Assembly (NCBI RefSeq): GCF_021532275.1
Contig: NZ_JACBOT010000036.1
Coordinates: 124,001 to 188,000 of the forward strand
Length of the DNA: 64,000 bases
Direction: 5' to 3'
Origin: Brevibacterium sp. UCMA 11754
GTDB taxonomy: Bacteria > Actinomycetota > Actinomycetes > Actinomycetales > Brevibacteriaceae
Below are positions 16,888 through 24,477 of this stretch, piece by piece. Numbering within the stretch: position 1 is the stretch's first letter; each line of letters begins with the position of its first letter. The notes beneath the pieces were generated by a model. The model was given only the letters and a program-made list of their open reading frames with translations. It was not told the origin of the DNA and did not search any database. The position numbers were made by a program, and so were the translations under genes.

Positions 16888-18150
16888 CTACGAGTGAACC
16901 AGGTCTCTTTTTCGGGCTTCTTTGCCGACGAGGAGATTGAGCAGTCCGGCAACGAGGACGAGTGCGGAAGCCGCCATCGGGACAGCCATTGCGGCCGAGG
17001 TTCCGGCCTCCTCGGCGAGGATACCGTTGACCGCCGATGCCACCGACTGGCCGACGATGATCGCAGAACCCGCCATGGACATCACGGTCGCCGAGCGACC
17101 AAGCGGACTGCGTTCGGCAGCGAGGCTGAACAGAGTCACCAAGGTCGGCCCTACCGCGCAGCCCATGAGCAGGAGGGCGATGACCACGATGACCATCGAA
17201 GTCGACGACGCCATGATCACGGCTCCGATGAGCATCAGGGGTGCGAAGGACAGCAGTCTTGCCCAGAGGGCATAGCGTGGAGAGAACACCGCAACGGTGA
17301 TGGCCAGAATGGCAGAGCCGATGCCCATGATTCCGTAGATGAGACCGGCTTCCTCGGGGCGCCCGAGGTCGTTCATCAGTGAAGTCAGGGCCGTCAGCGT
17401 CGACCCGAATACGAGCCCGATGCCGAAGACACCGAGGACGACGACGAAGACGCCGAAGGTGAACAGCTCCTTGGCCGGAGCCTGGACTCGTGGCTGCGCT
17501 GAGGTGCTCACAACTGCCCGGCCCGTGGGGTGGAGGGCGAAAGAGGACACGAAGACCAAGGTCATGACGACCGCGCCGATAATCGGCGCGACCGGGTGGA
17601 GGGTCGTGGCGAGGAGGCCGACGATGAAGGGGCCGAAGACGAATACGAACTCATCGGCCGCCGACTCGTAGGCCATTGTGCCGTTGAGAGTCTTCTGCTG
17701 TCTGGGGCCGTTGAGCTTGGTCATGATGATCTCAACGAGTCGTGAGCGTGACATCGGGGCGACTTGCGGGGCTGTAGCGCCGATGGCGAAGGCGGCGATG
17801 AGCACGACGGAATCAGGTAGAGGGCTGAAGACGACCCAGGCCATGAAGATCAGGGCGATGCTGTTGAGCAGACCCACGATCAGCAGGACGCGGCGCTGTC
17901 CCCAACGATCAGCTGCGGCGCCGATGAAGGAGCCGAAGATCGCCGTTCCCAGGCCGACCATGGCGGAGTTGATTCCGCCGAGGCTCAGCGAGTCACGGCC
18001 GGCGACGACGAGGGTGAGGACTCCGATGACCACCATGGCATAGGGCAATCTGGCCACGAAGGCGATCGGGAAGTAGGTGCGGCCCACGATGCTCAGCAGC
18101 GTCGGTGCTGCGATCTGATCGGGACGGGTGCGGGTTTCGTTGCTGGGCAT
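16888..18150 (-). CDS. MFS transporter
   Basis: 420 aa with twelve predicted membrane helices and the MFS loop 2-3 motif GAAADRWGQRRVLLIVG at about 77-93. The second half has FSPRYALWARLL. No binding-site signature fixes the substrate; drug or metabolite efflux is the usual role of this subfamily. The start at ATG 18150 has only a weak GGAT upstream. A GGGGGAG sequence further up is partly sequestered in a hairpin (18167-18185). The 261-bp region 18151-18411 to the next gene holds that hairpin and a possible -10 (TAAGAAT near 18378) for the plus-strand gene, but no gene. Confidence 0.82.
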   Translation of the reverse strand: MPSNETRTRPDQIAAPTLLSIVGRTYFPIAFVARLPYAMVVIGVLTLVVAGRDSLSLGGINSAMVGLGTAIFGSFIGAAADRWGQRRVLLIVGLLNSIALIFMAWVVFSPLPDSVVLIAAFAIGATAPQVAPMSRSRLVEIIMTKLNGPRQQKTLNGTMAYESAADEFVFVFGPFIVGLLATTLHPVAPIIGAVVMTLVFVSSFALHPTGRAVVSTSAQPRVQAPAKELFTFGVFVVVLGVFGIGLVFGSTLTALTSLMNDLGRPEEAGLIYGIMGIGSAILAITVAVFSPRYALWARLLSFAPLMLIGAVIMASSTSMVIVVIALLLMGCAVGPTLVTLFSLAAERSPLGRSATVMSMAGSAIIVGQSVASAVNGILAEEAGTSAAMAVPMAASALVLVAGLLNLLVGKEARKRDLVHS

Positions 18151-18411
18151 ATCAATCCAGTTTCTCCCCCATCACTGCGATGGGGATCGGTGCCGCCGTG
18201 GTGACCTGGATCAAAATCACTCGGTAGATGCACTCTTGCTGTCTGTGTCGGCGCCAGTGGGCGCTTCCTCCAGGCTACCGGGATCGGAGCCTGCAGACGA
18301 GGGTGATCGTGAACTCAGGCGTTTGAGCTTGCTCACCTTCGCTGTCTGGCACAGACCTCATTCCCATCCGCGACTCAGTAAGAATGCAGACGAGAATGGG
18401 AGGATATCTGC

Positions 18412-18825
18412 ATGAACTTCCTCTCTCGAGTAGTCGTCAACGCATGTGCGATCTGGGTTGCGGCTTGGATTCTGCCTGGCGTTGCCATCGCAGGAAACCG
18501 AGTCGTGGAAGACCAGACCGGGCCGATCGCCGCCACGATCATCTCCTACCTCGTCGTCGGGTTGATCTTTGGTTTGGCGAACGCGTTCATCAAACCGATC
18601 CTCAGCTTCGTGTCCGCACCGATCACGTGCCTGACCCTGGGGCTGTTCTCGATCGTCATCAACGCGATCATGCTGGCGCTGACCAGTTGGCTCAGCGGCT
18701 TCACCCCGTTCCAGTTCACCATCGACACCTTCTTCCCTTCGGCCATCTTCGCCGCGATCATCATTTCCATCGTCTCCGCCCTTCTGGGCTGGTTGGTCCC
18801 GGAGAAGAGTTCCGCACGCGACTGA
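18412..18825 (+). CDS. Phage-holin-like membrane protein of the YvlD family
   Basis: A 137-aa protein with four hydrophobic segments (about 7-27, 43-65, 68-93 and 108-128) and the family pattern GLANAFIKPIL and TLGLFSIVINAIML. GGAGG lies 13 nt before the ATG. Family members (Pfam Phage_holin_4_2/YvlD) are chromosomal membrane proteins of unknown or envelope-stress-related function; nothing phage-related surrounds it. Confidence 0.8.
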   Translation: MNFLSRVVVNACAIWVAAWILPGVAIAGNRVVEDQTGPIAATIISYLVVGLIFGLANAFIKPILSFVSAPITCLTLGLFSIVINAIMLALTSWLSGFTPFQFTIDTFFPSAIFAAIIISIVSALLGWLVPEKSSARD

Positions 18826-18934
18826 TCGGTGCCCACCGTGACTCGGGCGTCAGCCGCACCCGGAATCTTCTCTACTGCGTGTAGACTTAATTTCAGTGTG
18901 TCAGTCTGCACCCCAATGACCGTCGGAGGAGAAC

Positions 18935-19165
18935 ATGTCCAACATCGCCACCACGAAGAGAACACGGAACTCAGCAACGTTCGCTGACGTCATCGTCTTC
19001 ATCTTCTCGTTTGCCCTCTTCGTGTTCGGCCTCTACCTCTTCGGCGCTGGATTCTTCGGTGCCGCCGGTACTCAGTTCTGGCTCTTCTGGGCCGGTCTGC
19101 TCGCCTCCTGCCTCGCGTTCATCGTCCCCATGGTCTATCACTGGATCGTTGACCGTAAGGGCTGA
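18935..19165 (+). CDS. Small two-helix membrane protein, function unknown
   Basis: 76 aa with a short basic N-terminus, then two hydrophobic segments (about 18-43 and 47-68) and a basic C-terminal end. A strong GGAGGAG precedes the ATG. A TAGACT box at 18882-18887 could be its -10. A strong terminator (19180-19221) follows, so this is a complete monocistronic unit. I do not recognise a characterised family. Confidence 0.75.
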   Translation: MSNIATTKRTRNSATFADVIVFIFSFALFVFGLYLFGAGFFGAAGTQFWLFWAGLLASCLAFIVPMVYHWIVDRKG

Positions 19166-19179
19166 GTCCCTGGCATGAT

Positions 19180-19221
19180 CGAAAGGGGGCCGATGCGTTG
19201 ATTCGCATCGGCCCTCTTTCG
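19180..19221. terminator. Strong 18-bp hairpin terminator
   Basis: Arms at 19180-19197 and 19204-19221 pair over 18 bp (17 Watson-Crick pairs and one G-U) with a 6-nt loop. It serves the plus-strand small membrane protein gene and may also stop minus-strand transcripts from the hydrolase. Confidence 0.8.
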
Positions 19222-19282
19222 CTGTTCAATCCCTGCCGTTTCGCTGCTCAGTCCCTGCCGTTTCGCTGCTCAGTCCCTGCCG
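19217..19282. repeat. Three tandem 22-bp repeats spanning the stop codon of the hydrolase gene
   Basis: Copies at 19217-19238, 19239-19260 and 19261-19282. The last two are identical and the first differs by two bases. The rightmost copy contains the minus-strand stop (19270-19272) and last codons of the alpha/beta hydrolase; the others look like duplications of that 3' end. There are no spacers, so this is not CRISPR. Confidence 0.9.
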
Positions 19283-20139
19283 CGACAGAATCCCATGATC
19301 GCCGAGGCGGCTTCCTCGGGACGCTCATAGTGCACCAAGTGCCCCACACCGGAGAGCTCGACGGGCTGTGCACACGCCAACTCCGATACGAATTCGCGAG
19401 TCGCCGGGATCGGGGCGATGGCGTCCTTGTCTCCGGCGATGACGAGCACGGGCATCCTCAGGTCGCCGGCCACCTCGGTGACGGTGTGGGCGACCGAAAC
19501 CTCGAAGGCCGCTGCCAGAGAATCCCGATCGCTGAAGGTGGAGAAATGCCGAGCATGCTGGTCGTGGATATAGCGTCGCAGCCCGCGGTCACTGGTCGTG
19601 GCCATGACCTCGCTCATCGCCCGCACGATGACCGGATTGGCCAGCAGCTGGTGACCGATCGTCTCCGGCAGCCGGGCTCCGAGGTTGTAGTAGACACGGG
19701 TCAGAGCCGTCAGCAATTTGGCGGAGCCTTCGAGCGCCGGTGTCGTGATCGGGTTGATGAGGATGAGCTCACCGACAGTCGCCGGTCGGCGCGCAGCCAT
19801 ATGCGCGACCAGGATCGACCCGAAGGAGTGGCCGAGAACGATCGGCGCGGCCTGCCAACGCGAAGTAACCTCTGCGATGAGCCCGCCGAGATGATCGCAG
19901 TAGCTGTCTAGACTCAGACCTGCCGACAGCGGAGGCGTGAGGCCGAACCCCGGAAGATCGCCGACGATGACATCGCGATCACGAATCGCCCCTGCCATGA
20001 GGTCCATTCCGTGGTGGTCGCCGCGGAATCCGTGGACCATGAGCACAGGACGCGCGGTCGATCCCGAGGAGTGCACCCACACAGCGGTTGGGTGACCGTC
20101 GACGGTGAAGTCGGTGCGTGTGGGAGCAGATCGGCTCAC
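19270..20139 (-). CDS. Alpha/beta hydrolase
   Basis: 289 aa with the alpha/beta hydrolase fold. The oxyanion-hole region is MVHGFRGDHHG (34-44), the nucleophile elbow is GHSFG with Ser105, and the catalytic His is probably in GVGHLVHYERPEE near the C-terminus. An acid residue lies in VIAGDKDAI. Its start overlaps the upstream UspA gene by ATGA, so the two are coupled. No signal peptide. The substrate is unknown. Confidence 0.85.
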   Translation of the reverse strand: MSRSAPTRTDFTVDGHPTAVWVHSSGSTARPVLMVHGFRGDHHGMDLMAGAIRDRDVIVGDLPGFGLTPPLSAGLSLDSYCDHLGGLIAEVTSRWQAAPIVLGHSFGSILVAHMAARRPATVGELILINPITTPALEGSAKLLTALTRVYYNLGARLPETIGHQLLANPVIVRAMSEVMATTSDRGLRRYIHDQHARHFSTFSDRDSLAAAFEVSVAHTVTEVAGDLRMPVLVIAGDKDAIAPIPATREFVSELACAQPVELSGVGHLVHYERPEEAASAIMGFCRGRD

Positions 20140-21035
20140 TGCGTCGAGGCGGTGCTGATCGCGCGCCGGGGCACAACGACGACGGGTACCGGCAGCACAC
20201 GCAGCAGTCTCCTGGCACGAGCACCGATGAACACACGACCGCCTCGGCCGAGTCTGCTCGAACCGATGAATGCGATCTCGCCGGGTTGGAAGTCCACGTT
20301 CGCGGCAGCGTCCTCGATGTCGGCTCCGGCCTGAGACTTGACGACGGCTCGGCCCGACTCGAACATCTCGGCCGCGCGGCCGGCCAGCACCGCTCCCCCG
20401 TACTCCTCGGCGAATTCCTGAATCTCCACGGTATCGTCATCGCCGAGCCCGTCGTTTTCGATCAGGGACAGCAGCCGCAGGTCGACGTCGAGGGCCGCGG
20501 CTGACCGCACGGCGGCACCGATGAGCGCCGCTGCTCCGGGGCGGGCGCCGAAGAGTGTGGTGATTCGGGAGACGGGACCGATGTCCGAGTTGCCTGCCGG
20601 AGCCAGGACCACCGGGACCACTGAGGAATGGAGCAACGAGGTCGCGACGGTCCCGATGCGGAATGAGCGCATCAGCGTCGTGGCTCGAGCACCGATGACA
20701 ATGCCGAGTGCACCTTCGGTCTCGGCGACCTCCATCAGACCTTTGGACTCATTGGACGAGGTGTGGATGACACCGCGGGCCGTGACATCGTCGGGCACCA
20801 GGGCCAGCGCCTCGTCGAGCCAGTCTTCGAGCTGCTGCGAGACGATCCCGGTGCCGTCCTGCGGAATCGAATTGCCTGCGGTGAATGTCGATGACTCCGG
20901 ACGCACGATCGTCACGATGAGTTCGATCCCAGCAGAACGTGCCAGTGAGATGGCCAGAGCGATGGCGTCGCGTCCACGGTCGGTGGCGATGTATCCGACG
21001 ACCAGTCGTCGAGGGGTGGCAGCAGGCTGTGACAT
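20136..21035 (-). CDS. Universal stress protein, two UspA domains
   Basis: 299 aa. The first UspA domain (about 9-146) ends with GIVIGARATTLMRSFRIGTVATSLLHSSVVPVVLAP, a close match to the ATP-binding GxxG-x9-G-S/T motif. The second (about 158-290) is more divergent and ends GSSRLGRGGRVFIGARARRLLRVLPVPVVVVP. ATG 21035 has GGGAGAA upstream. On the minus strand a TAGAAT box at 21069-21074 may be the -10. It is coupled to the hydrolase. A stress- or dormancy-linked role is a family-level expectation. Confidence 0.85.
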   Translation of the reverse strand: MSQPAATPRRLVVGYIATDRGRDAIALAISLARSAGIELIVTIVRPESSTFTAGNSIPQDGTGIVSQQLEDWLDEALALVPDDVTARGVIHTSSNESKGLMEVAETEGALGIVIGARATTLMRSFRIGTVATSLLHSSVVPVVLAPAGNSDIGPVSRITTLFGARPGAAALIGAAVRSAAALDVDLRLLSLIENDGLGDDDTVEIQEFAEEYGGAVLAGRAAEMFESGRAVVKSQAGADIEDAAANVDFQPGEIAFIGSSRLGRGGRVFIGARARRLLRVLPVPVVVVPRRAISTASTQ

Positions 21036-21144
21036 TATCTTCTCCCAGTAAGTCGCGAGTCTGAGAAGATTCTACGTCGGCAAGTCAGCATTCTTCGACC
21101 CCACATCCCGAGCCCGATGGAAAGGTGCTCCACGTGACAGTGCG

Positions 21145-21176
21145 CATCGATGGTCGGCCCCATCGATGGCTGGCCC
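21145..21176. repeat. Tandem 16-bp direct repeat
   Basis: Two adjacent copies, 21145-21160 and 21161-21176 (14 of 16 bases identical; core CATCGATGG then GGCCC). It lies at the left side of the gene-poor stretch 21053-21875. The rest of 21053-21265 shows no supported gene. Confidence 0.7.
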
Positions 21177-21265
21177 GAATAGGCCACGATTCTCATTAGC
21201 CACAATAAAGTTCAGAAAGAATGAACAAAACCTACACACAGTTCTTCACCTGTGATAAATTCGAC

Positions 21266-21304
21266 AGTGCAATTACGGATTCGCACAAACCCCAGAATTG
21301 CACT
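21266..21304. repeat. Nine-bp inverted repeat upstream of a micro-ORF
   Basis: AGTGCAATT (21266-21274) and its complement AATTGCACT (21296-21304), separated by 21 nt, in an AT-rich segment. It could be an operator for a dimeric regulator or an RNA stem. A second hairpin (TTGAGCG, 21313-21319, with CGCTCAA, 21327-21333) follows directly. Confidence 0.6.
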
Positions 21305-21367
21305 AGTCCATCTTGAGCGCTGACGCCGCTCAAACGAGATCCACGACCAAGAAGGGAGCGCAGAACT

Positions 21368-21457
21368 ATGCCGAAAATTATCGCATTTCCGAAATCCCAG
21401 CACTGCTGGACCGGGAACACTGCCTGCTTGATTGGCGGACAAGGGCTCGTCGGCTGA
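21368..21457 (+). CDS. Candidate 29-codon small gene, function unknown
   Basis: ATG 21368 follows GGGAG at 9-nt spacing and opens 29 codons ending at TGA 21455-21457. The peptide begins MPKIIAFPKS, has Cys13, Trp14 and Cys20, and ends GGQGLVG. The stop lies inside a hairpin (21451-21467) followed by a pyrimidine-rich run, so ribosome-binding site, frame and terminator are in order. Codons such as AAA, ATT, TTT and TTG are unlike the GC-rich neighbours. It could be a secreted or modified peptide, a leader peptide, or chance. No modification or export genes are adjacent. Confidence 0.4.
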   Translation: MPKIIAFPKSQHCWTGNTACLIGGQGLVG

Positions 21458-21467
21458 ATTTCAGCCG
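21451..21467 (+). terminator. Hairpin at the end of the 29-codon frame
   Basis: CGGCTGAA and TTCAGCCG form an 8-bp inverted repeat around a single base; a real loop would take 3-5 nt. It is followed by CATCTTACGTCTTTCTCC, which is moderately T-rich. The 408 bp from here to 21875 carry no supported gene; only a small dyad (ACCGG with CCGGT, about 21486-21506) is visible. Confidence 0.5.
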
Positions 21468-21875
21468 CATCTTACGTCTTTCTCCACCGGTCATCTGAAC
21501 GCCGGTACTTTCTCTGCTGCAGGATCACCCAGGCCATACCGCTGTGTCGCCACCGTTGGCGCTCACACGGTGCATTCACGCCTGAGGTGACCTCGCCCAG
21601 GACACCGTTGTTCGCCAGGTGCGTTCATTCATGAACACCACCGACCTTATGGGGTCTTGAACCACCATCCGATTGAGCCTGACTGTGGGCTGCTGCCGTC
21701 AATTCATCTGATCGACACCAAGACTCAGATGATTGCGGACATCGGTTCGTGAATTCATATCCCAGAAGTCGCTTTCATTCGAGTCTTCGGGCCTTTCTTC
21801 AGCTCATTGTCCTCGAACATTTCCACTAACCCTCATTTGGGCACTCCCCCTGCCCGAAAACATTAAGGAATCGTT

Positions 21876-22106
21876 TTGTCCACGGCATTTCCATTCACAT
21901 ATCCGCGGCGTGTGGCACTGAACACAGGGCTCAAGTTGATCCAATGGGCCCGCCGTCCGACTGCCGCCGCAAAGGATCGCAAGCAAGCCACTCGTCGAGA
22001 CCGTCGTCAGGCGCAGCTTCGCAGACTCGCTCGAGATGAGCGGGTGAAGGAGCAGCGCGAACGCGAAGTCGCGAAGTATCTCTACTATGTTCGGCCCATG
22101 ATCTGA
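21876..22106 (+). CDS. Small highly basic protein, function unknown
   Basis: 76 aa from TTG 21876 (AAGGAA lies 6 nt upstream) or about 64 aa from GTG 21912. Residues 30-66 are almost entirely Arg, Lys, Gln, Ala and Glu in heptad-like order, suggesting one long amphipathic helix, and the end is YLYYVRPMI. Short Arg-rich proteins of this kind, with a leading hydrophobic helix and 'W-x-RR' pattern, occur widely in actinobacteria without known function. The frame could be fortuitous. Confidence 0.5.
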   Translation: MSTAFPFTYPRRVALNTGLKLIQWARRPTAAAKDRKQATRRDRRQAQLRRLARDERVKEQREREVAKYLYYVRPMI

Positions 22107-22151
22107 TGTCCGGTGGCCGGGATCGGGAGATCGTCTGGTCCCGGCCGCCAT

Positions 22152-22199
22152 CAGGTTCCCTGTCCCGGCCACCGGCAGGTTCCCTGTCCCGGCCACCGG
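22152..22199. repeat. Two tandem 24-bp repeats
   Basis: Identical copies at 22152-22175 and 22176-22199, with partial related sequence (CCCGGCC, CACCGG) on both sides. They lie in the 189-bp gap between the small basic protein gene and tRNA-Ala(GGC). Confidence 0.85.
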
Positions 22200-22253
22200 C
22201 AGACCACACCACCGGCTAACCACATGATGTGGCCAGCGTCACTCTCCGCCGAT

Positions 22254-22282
22254 TTGTCGTCCCGCGTGCACCTGAGTAATAT
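22254..22282 (+). promoter_or_regulatory. Promoter of tRNA-Ala(GGC)
   Basis: TTGTCG at 22254-22259 and TAATAT at 22277-22282 with exactly 17 bp between them. The -10 ends 13 nt before the mature tRNA 5' end. Confidence 0.7.
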
Positions 22283-22295
22283 TGATCGAGCAAGC

Positions 22296-22368
22296 GGGGG
22301 TATGGCGCAGTTGGTAGCGCGTCTCCATGGCATGGAGAAGGTCAGGGGTTCGAATCCCCTTACCTCCA
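22296..22368 (+). tRNA. tRNA-Ala(GGC)
   Basis: 73 nt with a full cloverleaf. The acceptor GGGGGTA pairs with TACCTCC and contains the G3-U70 wobble that identifies alanine tRNAs. D arm GCGCAGTTGGTAGCGC. Anticodon stem TCTCC/GGAGA with loop ATGGCAT (anticodon GGC, 22329-22331). T arm AGGGG-TTCGAAT-CCCCT. Discriminator A, followed by CCG, so CCA is not fully encoded. A promoter and a terminator flank it. Confidence 0.97.
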
Positions 22369-22374
22369 CCGCGC

Positions 22375-22412
22375 GAAGGGCCCGGTCTCATCCTAATGAG
22401 GCCGGGCCCTTC
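22375..22412. terminator. Terminator after tRNA-Ala(GGC)
   Basis: Arms starting GAAGGGCCCGG (22375) and ending CCGGGCCCTTC (22412) pair over 17 bp with one T-G and a 4-nt loop. It also faces the converging ogt gene (stop at 22432). Confidence 0.75.
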
Positions 22413-22431
22413 ATCGTATGCGAGACTGCCG

Positions 22432-22959
22432 TCAGCGACCCGCTTCGAGGTCGAGCAGTGTCCGCTTCCTCTCTTCACCCCAGGCATAGCCGGTCAGCGA
22501 GCCATTCGCCCCGATCACACGGTGGCAGGGAACGATGATGCTGATCGGGTTCCGACCATTGGCGGCTCCCACTGCGCGTGCCGCTGTCGGTCTGCTGATC
22601 CATGCAGCGAGTTCCCCATATCCGGCGGTGAGGCCGTAGGGAATCGTTGTCAGCGCCTGCCAGACTTCGCGTTGAAATTCGGTGCCCTTCGGGGCCAATG
22701 GGATGTCGAATGCGACGCGAGTTCCCGCGAAGTACTCGGCGAGCTGCTCCCCCGTCGCTGCGAACACCGTGAGTCCGTCGTCGAGGACCGGTTCGGCTTC
22801 GCCTGACATTGCCAGTCGCTCCAGGATCCGATCGAAATCATCCAGGTAGAGTCCGGTCAGGTGATCACCGTCGGAGGTGAGAAGAATCCTCCCCAGCGCC
22901 GAGTCGATGATCGAATATCGCACCACGTTCGCCGTGGGCTGGGTCAGTGTCATCGTCAT
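22432..22959 (-). CDS. ogt: Methylated-DNA--protein-cysteine methyltransferase Ogt
   Basis: 175 aa. It directly removes O6-alkyl groups from guanine onto its active-site Cys145 in IVPCHRVIG. The wing FQREVWQALTTIPYG (95-109) and the GRNP motif (135-138) are present. It lies 31 bp downstream of the ada-alkA gene on the same strand, so alkylation-repair genes are probably co-transcribed. Confidence 0.95.
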   Translation of the reverse strand: MTMTLTQPTANVVRYSIIDSALGRILLTSDGDHLTGLYLDDFDRILERLAMSGEAEPVLDDGLTVFAATGEQLAEYFAGTRVAFDIPLAPKGTEFQREVWQALTTIPYGLTAGYGELAAWISRPTAARAVGAANGRNPISIIVPCHRVIGANGSLTGYAWGEERKRTLLDLEAGR

Positions 22960-22990
22960 TGTGTTCTCCGTTCCTGATTCGGTGTGCTGT

Positions 22991-24445
22991 TCATGGTTGT
23001 GGCTGGGAGTGTTGGGCCCACAGCAGGTGGGTGATGTAGGACCTCCACGGTCGTGCGCGGTCCGACTGCTGGGTCCAGCCGGTCATGTCCTTGGCTGAAC
23101 CGTTGAGCTCCTCCATAGCCTTCCTGACTCCGAGGTCCGAACTGAGAAGGACATCGGGGTCTCCCAGCGCACGCATCCGAATGTAGCCAAGACTCCACGG
23201 ACCGATTCCCGGGATGGCGAGCAGGCTGTCGTTGACCTCTGTCCGGTCGCATCCCGGACCCAGATCGATCGAGCCGTCTGCCAGGTGTGCACTCAGCGCT
23301 CTCAGGGTGCCGATCCTGCGGCCGGGCAGCGACCAATGCTCGTCGGGGATCTCCGCGATTGCGGCTGCGGTAGGAAACACTCGGTCGACGGTGCCGACCC
23401 TCAGTTCATCAGGCAGCACCTGACCATAGGTGGTCACCAGGCGATTCAGATGAGTCTGCGCAGCGCTGACCGAGATCTGCTGGCCCAGGACCGTTCGAAT
23501 TGCGAGTTCGACGGGGTCGCCTGTTCCTGGAGAGCGGATGCCCGGGTACCTGTCGATGAGCGCGGAGAGTCCTGCCTCGGTCAGTGTCGCTCGCACCGCG
23601 ATGGGGTCCGCGTCGAGGTCGAGGATTCGCCTGGCCCTGGCGACCGCGCTTCCCAGGTCGCGGGTATCGGCTAAACGGAGGTGGCATTCGATGTAGTCTC
23701 CGGCACCCGGTGTCAGGGACAGGACAGCAGGTCCGTGCGCTAAGCGCAGCGAACGGGTGTAGCGATCACCGCGGACGTCCTCGATTCCGGGAATCGCACG
23801 CACACTCAGATACCTGAACATGTGAGCATGGTCGAATGGCGGCCGGTAGGCGAGGCGGACAGTGATGTCCTGTCCGGTGTGCGCTTTCCCAGCACTGCTG
23901 CGCAGATCCCGCGGAGTCGACGAATAGACGGCGCGGAAGGTGTCGTTGAATTGTCGAATGCTCGAGAATCCGGCTGCGAAGGCGATCTCGCTCATCGATA
24001 AGCTCGTCGATTCGACCAGCGTGCGAGCAGTCCTGACGCGTTCGGTGCGGGCGATGGCAAGCGGCCCGACGCCGATCTCGGACTGCAGCACTCGTCCCAG
24101 CTGCCGTGGGCTGTATCCCAACGCCGAGGCGAGGCCGGAGATCCCCGCCCGGTCGACGAGACCATCTTGGATGAGTCTCACGGCCCGGGCGGTGACATCG
24201 GCTCGAATATCCCACTCAGGCGAATTCGGGCTGGCATCGGGTCGGCACCGTTTGCAGGCCCGGAATCCGGCTTCCGCCGCGGCCGCTGCGGTCTGGTAGA
24301 AGCCGACGTTCCTGCGCAGCGGAGTTCTCGCCGGACAGGACGGACGGCAGAAGATACCCGTTGAGTGAACCGCGGTGAAGAACATTCCGTCGAAGCGTCT
24401 GTCGCGCCCGGCCACTGCCTGGTAGCACTGATCTGTGGTGAGCAT
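22991..24445 (-). CDS. Ada-AlkA bifunctional transcriptional activator/3-methyladenine DNA glycosylase
   Basis: About 484 aa from ATG 24445. The open frame continues upstream, but that part is antisense to the next gene and has no Ada homology. The N-terminal Ada zinc domain has Cys33, Cys37, Cys64 and Cys67. An AraC-type HTH pair lies at about 75-185 (MSEIAFAAGFSSIRQFNDTF). An AlkA N-domain spans about 195-290, and a helix-hairpin-helix glycosylase domain spans about 300-484 with VLGQQIS, IPGIGPWSLGYI and the catalytic Asp in LSSDLGV. It senses alkyl phosphotriesters and excises alkylated bases. Confidence 0.93.
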   Translation of the reverse strand: MLTTDQCYQAVAGRDRRFDGMFFTAVHSTGIFCRPSCPARTPLRRNVGFYQTAAAAAEAGFRACKRCRPDASPNSPEWDIRADVTARAVRLIQDGLVDRAGISGLASALGYSPRQLGRVLQSEIGVGPLAIARTERVRTARTLVESTSLSMSEIAFAAGFSSIRQFNDTFRAVYSSTPRDLRSSAGKAHTGQDITVRLAYRPPFDHAHMFRYLSVRAIPGIEDVRGDRYTRSLRLAHGPAVLSLTPGAGDYIECHLRLADTRDLGSAVARARRILDLDADPIAVRATLTEAGLSALIDRYPGIRSPGTGDPVELAIRTVLGQQISVSAAQTHLNRLVTTYGQVLPDELRVGTVDRVFPTAAAIAEIPDEHWSLPGRRIGTLRALSAHLADGSIDLGPGCDRTEVNDSLLAIPGIGPWSLGYIRMRALGDPDVLLSSDLGVRKAMEELNGSAKDMTGWTQQSDRARPWRSYITHLLWAQHSQPQP

Positions 24446-24477
24446 GTGACCATTCTGCTCGCCTAAGAGGGACAATA

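Noticed and set aside
18412..18825. Phage remnant, because of the holin-like annotation
   Set aside because: The YvlD family is chromosomal and no other phage gene is nearby.
19217..19282. Possible CRISPR array
   Set aside because: Three direct 22-bp repeats with no spacers and no cas genes.
21212..21442. 76-codon minus-strand frame in the AT-rich stretch
   Set aside because: No ribosome-binding site, no recognisable sequence, crosses the inverted repeats.
21313..21498. 61-codon frame from TTG overlapping the 29-codon frame
   Set aside because: No ribosome-binding site before the TTG, which lies in a hairpin arm; the 29-codon frame has GGGAG and a terminator at its end.
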